Below are positions 17,503-24,646 of a stretch of DNA of 64,000 bases, one piece after another. The stretch is from Cellulomonas palmilytica (GTDB lineage: Bacteria > Actinomycetota > Actinomycetes > Actinomycetales > Cellulomonadaceae), in assembly GCF_021590045.1 (NCBI RefSeq), contig NZ_CP062221.1:1302001-1366000 (forward strand). Direction: 5' to 3'. The notes beneath the pieces are model-generated. The model saw only the letters and a list, made by a program, of their open reading frames with translations. It was not told the origin of the DNA and did not search any database. A program made the translations under genes and the position numbers. Every line of letters begins with the position of its first letter. Position 1 is the first letter of the stretch.

Positions 17503-18495
17503 ATGGAGACGCGCGCGCTGGGGCGGACGGGACGACAGGTCGGGGTCGTGGGGCTGGGCTGCTGGCAGCTCGGTGCGGACTGGGGCGAGGTCGACCAGGA
17601 CACCGCGCTCGAGGTCCTCGCCGCCGCGGTCGACGCGGGCGTCACGTTCCTCGACACCGCGGACGTCTACGGCGACGGCCGCTCCGAGCGGCTGGTGGGC
17701 GAGTTCGTCGCGTCGCGCGGCGGGGCCGCCTCCGGGCTGACGGTCGCGACGAAGATGGGCCGCCGGGCGAACCCGCACGTGGCCGACGCGTACAGCCTGG
17801 ACGCGTTCCGTGCGTGGAACGACCGCTCGCGCGAGAACCTCGGCGTCGACACGCTCGACCTGGTCCAGCTGCACTGCCCGCCCACCGAGGTCTACTCGCG
17901 CGAGGCCACGTGGGACGCGCTCGACACGCTCGTCGACGAGGGCCGGATCGCCGCGTACGGCGTCTCCGTCGAGACCGTCGACGAGGCGCTCACCGCGATC
18001 GCCCGCCCGCACGTCGCCTCGGTGCAGATCATCCTCAACGCGTTCCGACGCAAGCCCCTGGAGCGCGTGCTGCCCGCCGCGGCCGAGGCCGGTGTCGGGA
18101 TCATCGCGCGCGTGCCTCTCGCGTCCGGCCTGCTGTCGGGCCGGTACGACGCGACGACGACGTTCGCCGAGAACGACCACCGCAGCTTCAACCGCCACGG
18201 CGAGGCGTTCGACGTCGGCGAGACGTTCTCCGGCGTGCCGTACGACGTCGGCGTCGAGGCCGCGCGCGAGGTCGCGGCGCTCACGCCCGACGGCGCGACG
18301 ACCGCGCAGCTCGCGCTGCGCTGGATCATCGACCAGCCGGGGGTCTCCGTGGTGATCCCCGGCGCGCGCAACCCCGAGCAGGCGCGCGGCAACGCGGGCG
18401 CAGCGGGGCTCGCGCCGCTCACGCCGGAGCTGCAGGAGCGATTCGCCGCGATCTACGACGAGCGCATCCGCGCGCACGTGCACGACCGCTGGTGA
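17503..18495 (+). CDS. Aldo/keto reductase
   Basis: 330 aa TIM-barrel NADPH-dependent oxidoreductase. It opens METRALGRTGRQVGVVGLGCWQLG, a typical AKR N-terminus. The catalytic tetrad is represented by D and Y in FLDTADVYGDGRSERLVG, K in TVATKMGR and H in LVQLHCP. The C-terminal cofactor loop is VSVVIPGARNPEQARGN. TAACCT lies 6 bases before the ATG, a good -10 for a leaderless transcript. Substrate is unknown. Confidence 0.9.
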   Translation: METRALGRTGRQVGVVGLGCWQLGADWGEVDQDTALEVLAAAVDAGVTFLDTADVYGDGRSERLVGEFVASRGGAASGLTVATKMGRRANPHVADAYSLDAFRAWNDRSRENLGVDTLDLVQLHCPPTEVYSREATWDALDTLVDEGRIAAYGVSVETVDEALTAIARPHVASVQIILNAFRRKPLERVLPAAAEAGVGIIARVPLASGLLSGRYDATTTFAENDHRSFNRHGEAFDVGETFSGVPYDVGVEAAREVAALTPDGATTAQLALRWIIDQPGVSVVIPGARNPEQARGNAGAAGLAPLTPELQERFAAIYDERIRAHVHDRW

Positions 18496-18594
18496 CCCGG
18501 ACGCCGGACACCGCACACCCCTGGTGACGGTCCGCGCCGCCCGCTGACCCGCCGCACCGCGGGCCGGGCGGCGCCCCGGGGTGGTCGCCGTGGG

Positions 18595-19386
18595 TCAGCG
18601 GCGGCCGAGACGCGGCAGCCCGCGACGGCGCGGCGGCGGTCCGGCGGGCAGCGCGGGAGCGTCCGACGAGACCGGCGCATCCGACGAGACCGGCGAGCCC
18701 GCCGTGAGCTCGTCGCGCACCGGCTGTGCGGGGAGCTCGATCGGGTCGCGGAACGTGGCCGGAGCGGGGCCGAACGTCTTGCGCGTGCCCGCGATGACCT
18801 CGCGGCCCAGCGCGCGACCGCCCGTCGCCCCGACGACGACGCCGATCCCGTAGGGCAGCAGGCGACCGAAGAACAGCCCCGACTGCTTGGCGAGCTGCTT
18901 GCGCAGCAGGCGCCGCGTGAGGGTCGTGTTGACCTTCTTCACGGTCGCGACGGGCATGCGCGTCAGGAGCAGCCGCGCGACGTTCGTCGCGCCGATGCCT
19001 GTGACGTCCGTGAGCGCCTTCGCGCCGGACTCGCCGAGCAGCGCGGTCAGCAGGAGCGCGCGGCGCCGGTCGACGTCCTCGACCTCGATGCCGTGCACGG
19101 ACGCGACCGCGAGCACGTACGCGGCGGACGCGCTGAAGAACGTCGCGACGTCGCTCGCGGTCAGGACGAGCGCGACCCCGGTGCCCACCGCGGGAGCCGC
19201 GGCGGCCGCACCGACGGCGCCGCCCGCGCTCGCGACGACGACGAGGAACTCCTTCTCGAGCAGCCGCACGAGCTGCTCGGGCGTCGCCTCGGGGTTGCGC
19301 CGTCGCAGGCTCGCGACGTGCTGGTGCACGGCGCTGGACGGCACCTGGACGGCGCGGGCGATGGCCTCCTCGACGATGCGGGGCAC
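18595..19386 (-). CDS. EcsC-like hypothetical protein
   Basis: 263 aa from GTG at 19386. It has an amphipathic N-terminus (VPRIVEEAIARAVQV), a Gly/Ala hydrophobic segment (VVVASAGGAVGAAAAAPAVGTGVALVL), a long helical middle, and GRLLPYGIGVVVGATGGRALG, which resembles the glycine zipper near the end of EcsC-family proteins. The last 45 residues are low-complexity. It lies 5 bp after the OsmC stop and is probably co-transcribed with it. Function unknown; the EcsC resemblance is by eye and moderate. Confidence 0.6.
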   Translation of the reverse strand: MPRIVEEAIARAVQVPSSAVHQHVASLRRRNPEATPEQLVRLLEKEFLVVVASAGGAVGAAAAAPAVGTGVALVLTASDVATFFSASAAYVLAVASVHGIEVEDVDRRRALLLTALLGESGAKALTDVTGIGATNVARLLLTRMPVATVKKVNTTLTRRLLRKQLAKQSGLFFGRLLPYGIGVVVGATGGRALGREVIAGTRKTFGPAPATFRDPIELPAQPVRDELTAGSPVSSDAPVSSDAPALPAGPPPRRRGLPRLGRR

Positions 19387-19391
19387 GGCGC

Positions 19392-19895
19392 TCAGCGCTC
19401 CCCGACGACGGTTAGGTCGACGGTCGCGCCCGCCTGGAGCGTGCGGCCCACGGTGCAGTGCTGGTCGATCGCGCGGTGCACGACCGTCAGCAGGCGCTCG
19501 CGCGCCGCCGGGTCGAGGGAGGACAGGTCGACCACGAGCCGCTCGGTGAGCGCCGGGTAGCGGTCCTCGGCCTCGTCGGCGAGACCCTCGACCTCGATCG
19601 TCACGGGCACGTCGTCGCCCAGGCGTCGCGCGAGCGCGGCGTCCGACGAGAGGCCCGAGCAGCCCGCGAGCGCGATCTTCATGAGCTCGCCGGGCGTGAA
19701 CGCACCCTCGTAGGCGATGTCCCCGATCTCGACGCTCGCGCCGCGCGAGCTGCGTCCCACGTACCGGCGCGTGCCCGTGCGCTCGACCCACAGGCGGGTG
19801 CCGCCCGCGTTGGCGGGTTCGCGGGAGGGGATCGGCGCGGGGACGTGCGCGGGGGAGGCAGCGACTGCGTCGGGGGCCGGCGTCTGGCTCGTCAT
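19392..19895 (-). CDS. OsmC family protein
   Basis: 167 aa. OsmC/Ohr proteins reduce organic hydroperoxides using two cysteines. Here GAFTPGELMKIALAGCSGLSSDAALARRLG shows the C-terminal cysteine helix, and the partner position is TVGRTLQAG near the end. The first 30 residues are a Pro/Ala-rich extension. It is the first gene of a two-gene unit with the EcsC-like gene. One of the two classical Ohr cysteines is not obvious, so a non-peroxidase OsmC-like role is possible. Confidence 0.82.
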   Translation of the reverse strand: MTSQTPAPDAVAASPAHVPAPIPSREPANAGGTRLWVERTGTRRYVGRSSRGASVEIGDIAYEGAFTPGELMKIALAGCSGLSSDAALARRLGDDVPVTIEVEGLADEAEDRYPALTERLVVDLSSLDPAARERLLTVVHRAIDQHCTVGRTLQAGATVDLTVVGER

Positions 19896-19943
19896 GCGCC
19901 GATCCTCGCACGGGGCGCGGCGCTGCGCGGCGGGTGCGATTGC

Positions 19944-19960
19944 GCAACGACTACGGATGG
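19944..19960 (+). promoter_or_regulatory. Weak third copy of the eCIS motif
   Basis: GCAACGACTACGGATGG matches the GTAGCGATTACCGATGC element at 48.2 kb at 12 of 17 positions and points toward the lipoprotein-PAAR pair, 55 bp upstream of its start. The match is imperfect and may be chance. Confidence 0.3.
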
Positions 19961-20014
19961 CGGGCTCGTCGGCGCTCGTTAGGCTCGCGGCGGTTCGTCC
20001 GGTCCGGGGGAGCC

Positions 20015-20542
20015 GTGAGGGGGTCGCCGGTGCACGTCGGGGTGCGGGTCGTCAGGCCCGTCGGGCTCGTCAGGGCGCGGTCGGCGCTGCGTGCCGGGGC
20101 TGCCGCGGCGCTCGTCGTCGCCGTCTGCGCGGGGTGCTCGCTGCTCGACCGCGACGAGGAGGTCGACCAGGTCTCGGTGTTCGACGTCGCCGTGGGGGAC
20201 TGCTTCCGCGCGCCGGAGGACATCGAGCAGGAGCTGACCGAGCTGTCCCGCGTCGACTGCGCCGAGCCGCACGAGCAGGAGCTGTACGCGCTCGCGGTGT
20301 ACGACGACGAGGGGGCGACCGACTTCCCGGGGGCGGAGGCCCTCAAGGCCTTCGCGGACGGGCGCTGCGCGCAGGAGTTCGAGGACTACGTCGGCGTGGA
20401 CTACCGCGACTCGACGCTGTTCTTCACGTACCTGGTGCCGTCGCCGCGCAGCTGGGACCGGGACGCGGACCGCACGACGCTGTGCTTCATCACGACGACG
20501 GGCGAGCAGCTCACGGCGTCCGTGGCCGGGAGCGAGTGGTGA
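20015..20542 (+). CDS. Septum-formation-type hypothetical lipoprotein
   Basis: About 175 aa. Residues 1-45 form a signal peptide (RSALRAGAAAALVVAVCAGC), with Cys in CAGCSLLDRDEE as the probable lipidation site; the -3 residue is Cys rather than Leu, so the lipobox is not perfect. The mature part has VFDVAVGDCFRAPED, VDCAEPHEQELYA and FFTYLVPSPRSW, resembling the actinobacterial Septum_form/DUF4190-tail proteins. GTG at 20015 was chosen for the GGGGGAG site just before it. It is 15 bp upstream of the PAAR-like gene and probably co-transcribed. Any link to the injection system is by position only. Confidence 0.65.
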   Translation: MRGSPVHVGVRVVRPVGLVRARSALRAGAAAALVVAVCAGCSLLDRDEEVDQVSVFDVAVGDCFRAPEDIEQELTELSRVDCAEPHEQELYALAVYDDEGATDFPGAEALKAFADGRCAQEFEDYVGVDYRDSTLFFTYLVPSPRSWDRDADRTTLCFITTTGEQLTASVAGSEW

Positions 20543-20557
20543 ACCGGTGGTGACCCG

Positions 20558-20947
20558 ATGAGCAGACCGGCGGTCGCGGCGACGGCCATGATGATGTGCA
20601 GCTTCGGGGCGGCGCCCGCGTCGCTGATCGTGCTGCCGACGTCGCGCGTGCTCGTCGAGGGCAAGCCCGCGGCGACGATCGTCGACGCGACCCCGCTGGT
20701 GAACATCCCGACGTTCGGCATGTGCACGTCGCTCGCGAACCCGACGGTCGCGGCGGCGACCGCGTCCGCGCTCGGGGTCCTCACGCCCATGCCGTGCGTG
20801 CCCGCGACGACCCCGTGGGTCAACGGCGCGACGACCACGGTGATCGGCGGCCAGCCCGCCCTGGTGCTCGGCGCCCAGTGCCAGTGCGCGTGGGGCGGCG
20901 TGATCCAGGTCCTCAACCCGAGCAGCACCCGCACGCTCGAGTCCTGA
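20558..20947 (+). CDS. DUF4280 PAAR-like tip protein of the eCIS
   Basis: 129 aa. It shows the cysteine-rich DUF4280 pattern: MMMCSFGAAPASLIVLPTSR, VNIPTFGMCTSLANPTVAAA, ALGVLTPMPCVPATTPW, then LGAQCQCAWGGVIQVLNPSS. DUF4280 proteins are PAAR-like and are thought to sharpen the tip of the central spike in contractile injection systems. It is the only PAAR candidate in the window, yet it lies outside the main baseplate operon, beyond the ATPase gene. Family identification is firm; the structural role is inferred from families such as Afp10. Confidence 0.87.
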   Translation: MSRPAVAATAMMMCSFGAAPASLIVLPTSRVLVEGKPAATIVDATPLVNIPTFGMCTSLANPTVAAATASALGVLTPMPCVPATTPWVNGATTTVIGGQPALVLGAQCQCAWGGVIQVLNPSSTRTLES

Positions 20948-20959
20948 CCCGCCCCCGCC

Positions 20960-21036
20960 GAGTGCGCACGTTCGTGTGCGAGTGCGGTCGTCGAGCGTGC
21001 GCGCTCGGCGCGGGACGTGCGCGCTCGACGGGCTGG
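20960..21036. repeat. GTGCGCAC-word repeat, copy 1
   Basis: GAGTGCGCACGTTCGTGTGC, then GAGCGTGCGCGCTCGG and ACGTGCGCGCTCGACG. Related blocks occur at 21.6 and 21.8 kb on the other side of the next gene. Several short self-complementary words could fold. Confidence 0.7.
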
Positions 21037-21062
21037 GGCGGGCCGGTCCGGTGGGCAGGGAG

Positions 21063-21533
21063 TCAGCGGGGTGGGGGGTTGTGGGTCTTGGGCAGGGGGA
21101 TGCCCAGGATCGTGCGTTCCGGGACCGCGAGACGGTCCAGGTCCTCCGGCACCTCGGGGAACGCATCCGGGGCCGGGCCGGCCCACACGCGCCACAGGAC
21201 GCCGTGGCGGTCGTCGCCGTCACGCGGGACCTCGTGCACCTCGGGGTGGACGCAGCCGTGCACGACTCCCACGGCGTGCCCGCCTGGGAGCCGGGCGGTC
21301 AGCTCGGCCGTGCGGTCGGGCGGGACGAAGCCGACGATCATGTTCCGCCACACGACGACGAGCGCGCCCTCGCGCCCCTCCTCGAGCTCGAGCTCCGCGG
21401 GCACCGGGACGCCGCCGACCTTGTCCGCGCCCAGGACCTGCACGATCGCGCGCTGCAGCGCGGGCGCCTCGGCGACGTGGAATCCGTCGTCGACCTCGAT
21501 CGGCACGCGTTCCTGACGACCCCAGAACCTCAC
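21063..21533 (-). CDS. Hypothetical protein
   Basis: About 156 aa from GTG at 21533 (VRFWGRQERVPIEVDDGFHV). I do not recognise a family. It is soluble and acidic, with an alternating beta pattern (GALVVVWRNMIVGFVPPDR) and a Pro-rich end. The frame is open far upstream on this strand under the ATPase, so only the section after 21533 is credible. Both flanks carry GTGCGCAC-type repeats, suggesting an insertion unit or duplicated terminators. It lies inside the eCIS cluster but has no visible eCIS feature. Confidence 0.55.
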   Translation of the reverse strand: MRFWGRQERVPIEVDDGFHVAEAPALQRAIVQVLGADKVGGVPVPAELELEEGREGALVVVWRNMIVGFVPPDRTAELTARLPGGHAVGVVHGCVHPEVHEVPRDGDDRHGVLWRVWAGPAPDAFPEVPEDLDRLAVPERTILGIPLPKTHNPPPR

Positions 21534-21574
21534 ACCCCCACCCTCCCACGGCCCACCCCACCCCCCGCGCCCCA

Positions 21575-21850
21575 CCCCCGCCGAGCGCGCCCCCTCTGCA
21601 CCCACTGCGCACGCTCGACGTGCGCACTCGTGGACCGACGTGCGCAGTCGCGCGTCGGCGCGGATGGGGGTGCGTGGGGGCGGGCACGGACCGGGCCGGG
21701 CCGGGCGCGCGAGGCGGGGAGATCGGGTCGGGTTCGGTCCGGGAGGTTCGCTCGCGCCCATCTGGCGAGTGCCGACGTTGCGCGGCGACTGCGCACGGTT
21801 GGCGTGCGCAGTCGGGTGTAAACGTGCGCGCTCGGCGGGGTGGGGGCGCG
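21575..21850. repeat. GTGCGCAC-word repeats, copies 2 and 3
   Basis: Copy 2 (about 21580-21665) reads ACTGCGCACGCTCGACGTGC then GCACTCG...ACGTGCGCAGTCG. Copy 3 (about 21770-21845) reads GACTGCGCACGGTTGGCGTG then CGCAGTCG...ACGTGCGCGCTCGGCG. The two are about 60-70% alike and related to copy 1. They fill most of the 374-bp gap 21534-21907, in which I see no gene. Confidence 0.7.
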
Positions 21851-21907
21851 GGGGAGGGGGTGGGTGGGCGCGGCGGTCGCTGGGGGTCAGGGGTGGATGG
21901 GGCGGGG

Positions 21908-23842
21908 TCAGGGGTGGGTGGGCCAGTCGGGGTGGGAGATGCGGCGGCCGAGCTTTGCCGCCTCGCGGGTGGCGGCGAGGCGGACGTCGCGCATGCCGAC
22001 GGGGCGGTGCTCGGCGACCGCGTCGTAGGCGGCGGCGAGGACGATGTTGCGGATGTCGCCGCCCGCGAGCTCGAGGGCGCGGGCGAGGAGCTCCACGTCG
22101 ACGGGGTCGGCGGGGTCCGTCGTGGGCAGCTGGGCGAGGTGGTGCTTCCACAGGTGGGCGCGCGTGGTCTCGTCGGGGTCGGGGAAGTGGACCGTGAAGT
22201 GCAGGCGGCGGGCGAACGCGGGGTCGAGGTTGCCGCGCAGGTTGGTCGCGAGGATGGTCACGGCCTCGGACGCCTCCATGCGTTGCAGCAGGTAGGAGAC
22301 CTCCTGGTTGGCGTACCGGTCGCGCGCGTCGGTGACGGCGGAGCGCGCGCCGAACAGCGCGTCGGCCTCGTCGAAGAACAGCACCGCACCGAGGGACTCG
22401 GCGTGCGCGAAGACGCGTTCGAGGTTCTTCTCGGTCTCGCCGATGTACTTGTCGACGACGGCGGCGAGGTCCACCTCGTACAGGTCGGCGCCCAGGGAGT
22501 CGGCGACGACGTGGGCGGCGAGCGTCTTGCCGGTGCCGGGGCTGCCGGAGAACAGCGCCGTGATGCCGGTGCCCTTGCCGCCCTTGCCGTGCAGGTCGCC
22601 GAGCGCGAGCACGTCGTCGCGGTCCCGTACCCAGGCGACGAGGCGCTCGACCTCGCGGCGGGTGCGCGGGGGCAGGACGAGGTCGTCGAGCGACGCGCCC
22701 GAGCCGGTGGACGTGCGGGACACGGTGCTCGTGGACAGGCGGCGGGCGGCCGCCAGCAGCGTGGCCGGCTCGGGCGCGGGGTCCCCGGCGAGCTCGGCGT
22801 CGGCGAGCGCACGCCGGGCGACGGCGTCGATCTGCTCGGGTGCGAGGCGCAGCGCGAGGACGTCGCGGGTCGCGACGCCGTCGCCGAGCACGTGGTCCCA
22901 GTGCTCGGCGCGGGCGGCGGTGGTGAGCCGGGTCGCGGTGACGGCGGCGGGGAGGGTCGCGGCCCAGCGCGCGTCCCACGCGGTGCGGCCGACGGCGACG
23001 ACGGGCATGACGGCGCGGTCGAGCTCGACGACGTGCGGTCCGGCGACGTGCGCACCGGCGACGACGAGCACGGACCCGGTCATGCCCGCCTCGAGCGCGA
23101 GGTCGCGCAGCGTGCGGCGCACGAGGTCGGCGTCGAGGGGCGCGTCGGGGGCCGTCGGGAGGCGTTCGAGGTCGGCGACGAGCACGGCGACGTCGAGCGT
23201 GCGGCACGCTCCGACGGCCTCGGCGGTGCCCGCGGTGCCGAGCGGGGCGTGCACCCACACGAGGGGTTCCCCCGCCCGCAGGGCCGCGGCGACGGCGGCC
23301 GCGGCGGGGCTGTCGCACGGGACGGGGGCGACGAGGAGCCGGGCGAGGTGCTCGGGCGGATGCACCGCGCCGACGAGCCGCGCGGCGACCCGGGGTGGCA
23401 GGCGCAGGGTGCGGGCGGGCAGCGGGTCGTCGCCGGCGAGCTCGAGCAGGCCCGTGCGGCACAGCGGGCCTGCGGGGTCGACGAGGGCACGCGCCGCGAC
23501 CGAGCCGAGATGCGCACCGGTGAGCTCGAGCGCGAGCGCGACGGTGGGCCGTCCCGCGCCGGCGGCGCCGGACAGCAGCCCGGCGAGCAGGTGGCCGGAC
23601 GGGTGGACCTCGGCGAGCTGGGCGACCGCGAGGGCCCCGGCGGCGGCGTCGTCGAGGCCGAACAGGCCGACCACCTCGTCGAGCGCCGCGTCGGCCCCCG
23701 CGAGGGCGTGCGCGTCGCCGGTGATCACGTCGAGCGCGGAGCGCAGCAGCGCGGCCGTCTCGGGTGGCACGAGCGCCTCGCGGCGCGCGACGGCGGGGCC
23801 GAGCGCGTCCCGCACGCGCGCCGCCGCCGTCGTCGTCGTCAT
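21908..23842 (-). CDS. eCIS AAA+ ATPase (Afp15/Pvc15-like)
   Basis: 644 aa. The first 350 residues are a degenerate, Ala-rich helical region typical of eCIS ATPases. The C-terminal AAA+ module has Walker A GSPGTGKTLAAH, the pore-like loop VDKYIGETEKNLERVF, Walker B AVLFFDEADALFG, sensor-1 ILATNLRGNLDPAFARR with the arginine pair, and lid HFPDPDETTRAHLWKHHL. Afp15-type ATPases are needed for particle assembly. It is divergent from the DUF4255 gene, sharing a 240-bp intergenic region that holds a motif also found upstream of the sheath gene. Start ATG 23842 begins MTTTTAAARVRD. Confidence 0.93.
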   Translation of the reverse strand: MTTTTAAARVRDALGPAVARREALVPPETAALLRSALDVITGDAHALAGADAALDEVVGLFGLDDAAAGALAVAQLAEVHPSGHLLAGLLSGAAGAGRPTVALALELTGAHLGSVAARALVDPAGPLCRTGLLELAGDDPLPARTLRLPPRVAARLVGAVHPPEHLARLLVAPVPCDSPAAAAVAAALRAGEPLVWVHAPLGTAGTAEAVGACRTLDVAVLVADLERLPTAPDAPLDADLVRRTLRDLALEAGMTGSVLVVAGAHVAGPHVVELDRAVMPVVAVGRTAWDARWAATLPAAVTATRLTTAARAEHWDHVLGDGVATRDVLALRLAPEQIDAVARRALADAELAGDPAPEPATLLAAARRLSTSTVSRTSTGSGASLDDLVLPPRTRREVERLVAWVRDRDDVLALGDLHGKGGKGTGITALFSGSPGTGKTLAAHVVADSLGADLYEVDLAAVVDKYIGETEKNLERVFAHAESLGAVLFFDEADALFGARSAVTDARDRYANQEVSYLLQRMEASEAVTILATNLRGNLDPAFARRLHFTVHFPDPDETTRAHLWKHHLAQLPTTDPADPVDVELLARALELAGGDIRNIVLAAAYDAVAEHRPVGMRDVRLAATREAAKLGRRISHPDWPTHP

Positions 23843-23931
23843 GGCTCGCCCCCTCGCTCCCCGATGAGCGCGATCTTGCCCGCCCCGTCGGCCCAGCGGA
23901 ACCGCCCGGGCGGCCGCGCCGGGCAACTGCG

Positions 23932-23950
23932 GTAGCAATTACCGATGTCC
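23932..23950 (+). promoter_or_regulatory. Shared eCIS promoter motif, copy 1
   Basis: GTAGCAATTACCGATGTCC lies 133 bp upstream of the DUF4255 gene and points toward it. It is AT-rich relative to its surroundings and contains CGGTA-N5-TACCG (23930-23944), a small inverted repeat. The same 16-base core with one change occurs at 48194-48213, upstream of the sheath operon. It is probably an activator or sigma-factor site coordinating the two operons. Confidence 0.6.
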
Positions 23951-24082
23951 GGCCTCCACGCCGGTTCCTACCGTCAGGTGTCCCGGCCGAGCCGCGCCCG
24001 CGGCCTCGTACGGCGCCCCGACGGGGCGAGTCGCCGGCGTGGGGGAAGACGTGGGGGAAGGCGTGGGGGAAGGGGGCGGCGC

Positions 24083-24646
24083 GTGCTGATCCCGGTCGTC
24101 GAGGACGGGCTCGAGCGGCTCCTGCGCGACACCCTGCCGCTGCCCGAGGACGCGGGGGACGTGTCCTTCGACCCGCCGTCGAGCGCATGGTCGGCGCAGG
24201 TCAACCGGCTCACCGTGAACCTGTTCCTGTACCAGGTGGGGCGCTCGGCGCAGCCGTCGCGCGGCCCGCAGGCGCGGCCGGGTGCGGGCGGGGTGGTCGA
24301 GCGGCGGTTCGCGCTGCCGATGGTCGACCTTGCGTACCTGGTGAGCGCGTGGGCGGGCTCGCCGCGCGACGAGCACTCGCTGCTGGGGGACGTGCTCACG
24401 CGGCTGCTCGCGTACCAGGTCCTGCCGTCCGAGCACCTGGCGCGGCCGCCGTCGTCGCCCGTGCAGCTCTCGCTCGTGACCGACGAGCGCAACCGGCCGC
24501 GTGAGCTGTGGTCGACGCTCGGCGGTGCGCTCAAGGCGTCGTTCACGCTCACCGTCACGGTCGCCGCGGACGCGTACGACTGGGAGGAAGCGGCCCCGCT
24601 GGTCACGCAGGTGGTCCCGGCGACGTCCCGGTGGGGCGCGCCATGA
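24083..24646 (+). CDS. DUF4255 (Pvc16/Afp16 N-terminal) tail terminator-like protein
   Basis: 187 aa from GTG 24083. It opens VLIPVVEDGLERLLRDTLPL, followed by VNRLTVNLFLYQVGRSA, LPMVDLAYLVSAWAGSPRDEHSLLGDVLTRL and LVTDERNRPRELWSTLGGALKASFTLTVTV. These are diagnostic DUF4255 blocks. Afp16/Pvc16 caps the tube and sheath and sets tail ending. The region before the GTG is a tandem CGTGGGGGAAG repeat that supplies a strong purine-rich ribosome-binding site. Its stop overlaps the next gene (ATGA), so it is translationally coupled to the first membrane protein, which is an unusual partnership. Confidence 0.9.
   Translation: MLIPVVEDGLERLLRDTLPLPEDAGDVSFDPPSSAWSAQVNRLTVNLFLYQVGRSAQPSRGPQARPGAGGVVERRFALPMVDLAYLVSAWAGSPRDEHSLLGDVLTRLLAYQVLPSEHLARPPSSPVQLSLVTDERNRPRELWSTLGGALKASFTLTVTVAADAYDWEEAAPLVTQVVPATSRWGAP

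Noticed and set aside
21063..24188. A 1041-codon minus-strand frame running under the ATPase gene
   Set aside because: Most of it is an Arg/Pro-rich shadow of the ATPase. Only the section after 21533 looks like protein and was kept as a separate gene.
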